Source of the DNA: Epiperipatus broadwayi
Taxonomy: Eukaryota > Onychophora > Udeonychophora > Euonychophora > Peripatidae
Assembly: GCA_028023455.1 (NCBI GenBank)
Contig: JAQFVV010006255.1
Span: 6,092,501-6,156,500 of the forward strand
Length of the DNA: 64,000 nucleotides
Direction of reading: 5' to 3'
Shown: positions 59,668-64,000 of the stretch, piece after piece
How the letters are laid out: every line of letters starts with the position of its first letter
Numbering within the stretch: position 1 is the first letter of the stretch
The notes under the pieces: generated by a model
What the model was told of the DNA's origin: nothing
Database searches by the model: none
The model's input: only the letters and a program-made list of their open reading frames with translations
Made by a program: the position numbers and the translations under genes

Positions 59668-59959
59668 TTAATATATGTAGATATATATCCAATATATATA
59701 ACAGAATAATTTTGTAGTAGAATTTAGGGGAAAAAAATCACATAACAGATCATGTTAGATGTCCATTTGTTTATCTGTCTTCTCTCATGTATTGATATAG
59801 ATGTTGCTGTACATGCTTTAAATCGTGGAGACATATTGAAAGGGGCAAAAAACCTAATTTGCCGAAAAAGGCTTTTCTATGATAATTTTATAATTTGTAA
59901 TATTTGTTGCTTATATATATGTATTTTTAAACATATTTGACTATTGTATTATTGATACA

Positions 59960-60455
59960 TTAGGTGGGCTAAAAGGGACTTACAATGCCTGGAACTTGAG
60001 GCTAATGTATCATGAAGGTCCAGCATGGCTTTGACTCAAACCATGCCCCATCAATATTCATATTACCATGAATTCTATTTTAATATTATTAAGGGACTTG
60101 AAGGATACTAATATAATGTTAATGATGTTTAAACATTGCCCTATGATAGTTGGATTTTTTTCTCATAAGGATTCCAAATGTTTACACTTTGTAGGTCGGT
60201 TGGCATCATAGTATGTTTTTAAAAGGAACATTTTTTGTTGTTATTTCATTGTGTTATTGTGGAATGAATTTATTCAATTGGAAAGGTTGCCCATAATAAG
60301 TTAAATGTGAAGATGTATGCTCCACTTTGGGGAAATCGTGTCATAATCTCCAATTGATAGTAAAGGAAATATACTTTTTTTGTGTGTTTTTAGGCAGGGG
60401 GATTTATAAAAATTGGAAGGACCCATCCTTTACCACACCTTAGAATATATATCTA
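59960..60455 (+). other. Possible 3' region of the gypsy element
   Basis: Less AT-rich than the flanks and continuous with the gypsy target sequence after the 12-bp duplication. Purine-rich stretches such as 'ggtgggctaaaagggac' and 'aggcagggggatttataaaa' could be polypurine-tract relics. No LTR was matched. Confidence 0.3.
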
Positions 60456-60458
60456 TTC

Positions 60459-64000
<3,542 letters not shown>

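Larger units (their letters stand above)
57049..59947. mobile_element. Penelope-like element, head-to-head inverted dimer with 12-bp TSD
   Basis: Two 5'-truncated PLE copies face away from each other. The arms 57,106-58,522 and 58,535-59,949 are near-perfect inverse copies around a 12-base centre. The unit is flanked by attattgataca (57,037-57,048 and 59,948-59,959). Each arm encodes the RT palm, a linker and the GIY-YIG nuclease reading outward. The left side carries 57 extra bases (57,049-57,105) not mirrored on the right. The high arm similarity and few lesions mark it as much the youngest coding element here. Confidence 0.85.
52480..60455 (+). mobile_element. Ty3/gypsy-type LTR retrotransposon, decayed, with two nested insertions
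   Basis: Protease, RT, RNase H and integrase remnants lie in the Ty3/gypsy order on the plus strand: 52,930-53,220, 54,800-55,430, 55,585-55,740 and 56,160-57,050. The pol region is split after the protease by the family A insertion. It is split again after the integrase by the PLE dimer. Sequence upstream (52,480-52,920) should be gag but I cannot read it. Sequence after the PLE (59,960-60,455) may be the element's 3' part. I could not identify the LTRs, so both outer limits are estimates. Confidence 0.66.

Overview
This window is AT-rich (roughly three quarters A+T by eye) eukaryotic, animal-type DNA. I find no intact host gene, no rRNA and no functional tRNA. Almost everything recognisable is transposable-element debris: non-LTR retrotransposon (LINE) fragments, a decayed Ty3/gypsy element, several Penelope-like elements (PLEs), tRNA-derived SINEs, a terminal-inverted-repeat DNA element and simple repeats. 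The mix of PLEs, Ty3/gypsy, several LINE types and SINEs carrying a 'cttgagcaa' type module fits an invertebrate, perhaps a mollusc such as a cephalopod. The species assignment is inference only; the sequence does not settle it.

The most interesting content is two families of short non-coding elements, called A and B here, that carry hammerhead-ribozyme-like motifs. Family A has a monomer of about 478-490 bp and 13 recognisable motif copies. Family B has a repeat period of about 455 bp and five motif copies. Each motif consists of a CTGATGA core, a short stem II, GAAA, a tiny stem III, and a stem I split by an internal loop: the type I layout known from PLEs and animal 'retrozymes'. Several insertions are flanked by 12-16 bp direct repeats (target-site duplications). 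Most of these are head-to-head inverted dimers or trimers. A PLE at 57.0-59.9 kb, encoding reverse transcriptase (RT) and a GIY-YIG nuclease, has the same architecture: two 1.4 kb arms head to head and a 12-bp duplication. This suggests that the ribozyme elements were mobilised by PLE enzymes.

Layout. 0.3-1.9 kb: decayed LINE (endonuclease, start of RT). 2.7-4.75 kb: another LINE 3' region whose end is triplicated. 5.3-5.7 kb: LINE tail. 6.1-6.9 kb: terminal-inverted-repeat element. 10.7-11.4 kb: family A inverted element. 12.5-15 kb: SINE cluster. 18 and 21.5 kb: minus-strand LINE remnants. 23-31 kb: many family A and B pieces. 31.2-34.7 kb: two fold-back PLE remnants around a Jockey-like RT remnant. 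35.5 and 39.8 kb: LINE C-termini. 40.4-41.1 and 45.1-46.1 kb: inverted family B pairs. 42.9-44.45 kb: a second PLE. 46.9-48.2 kb: family A array. 52.5-60.4 kb: Ty3/gypsy element interrupted by a family A trimer and by the PLE dimer. 60.46-60.70 kb: (AAT)n of about 81 units. The rest is AT-rich DNA with nothing I can identify. No reading frame given here is expected to make a working protein.
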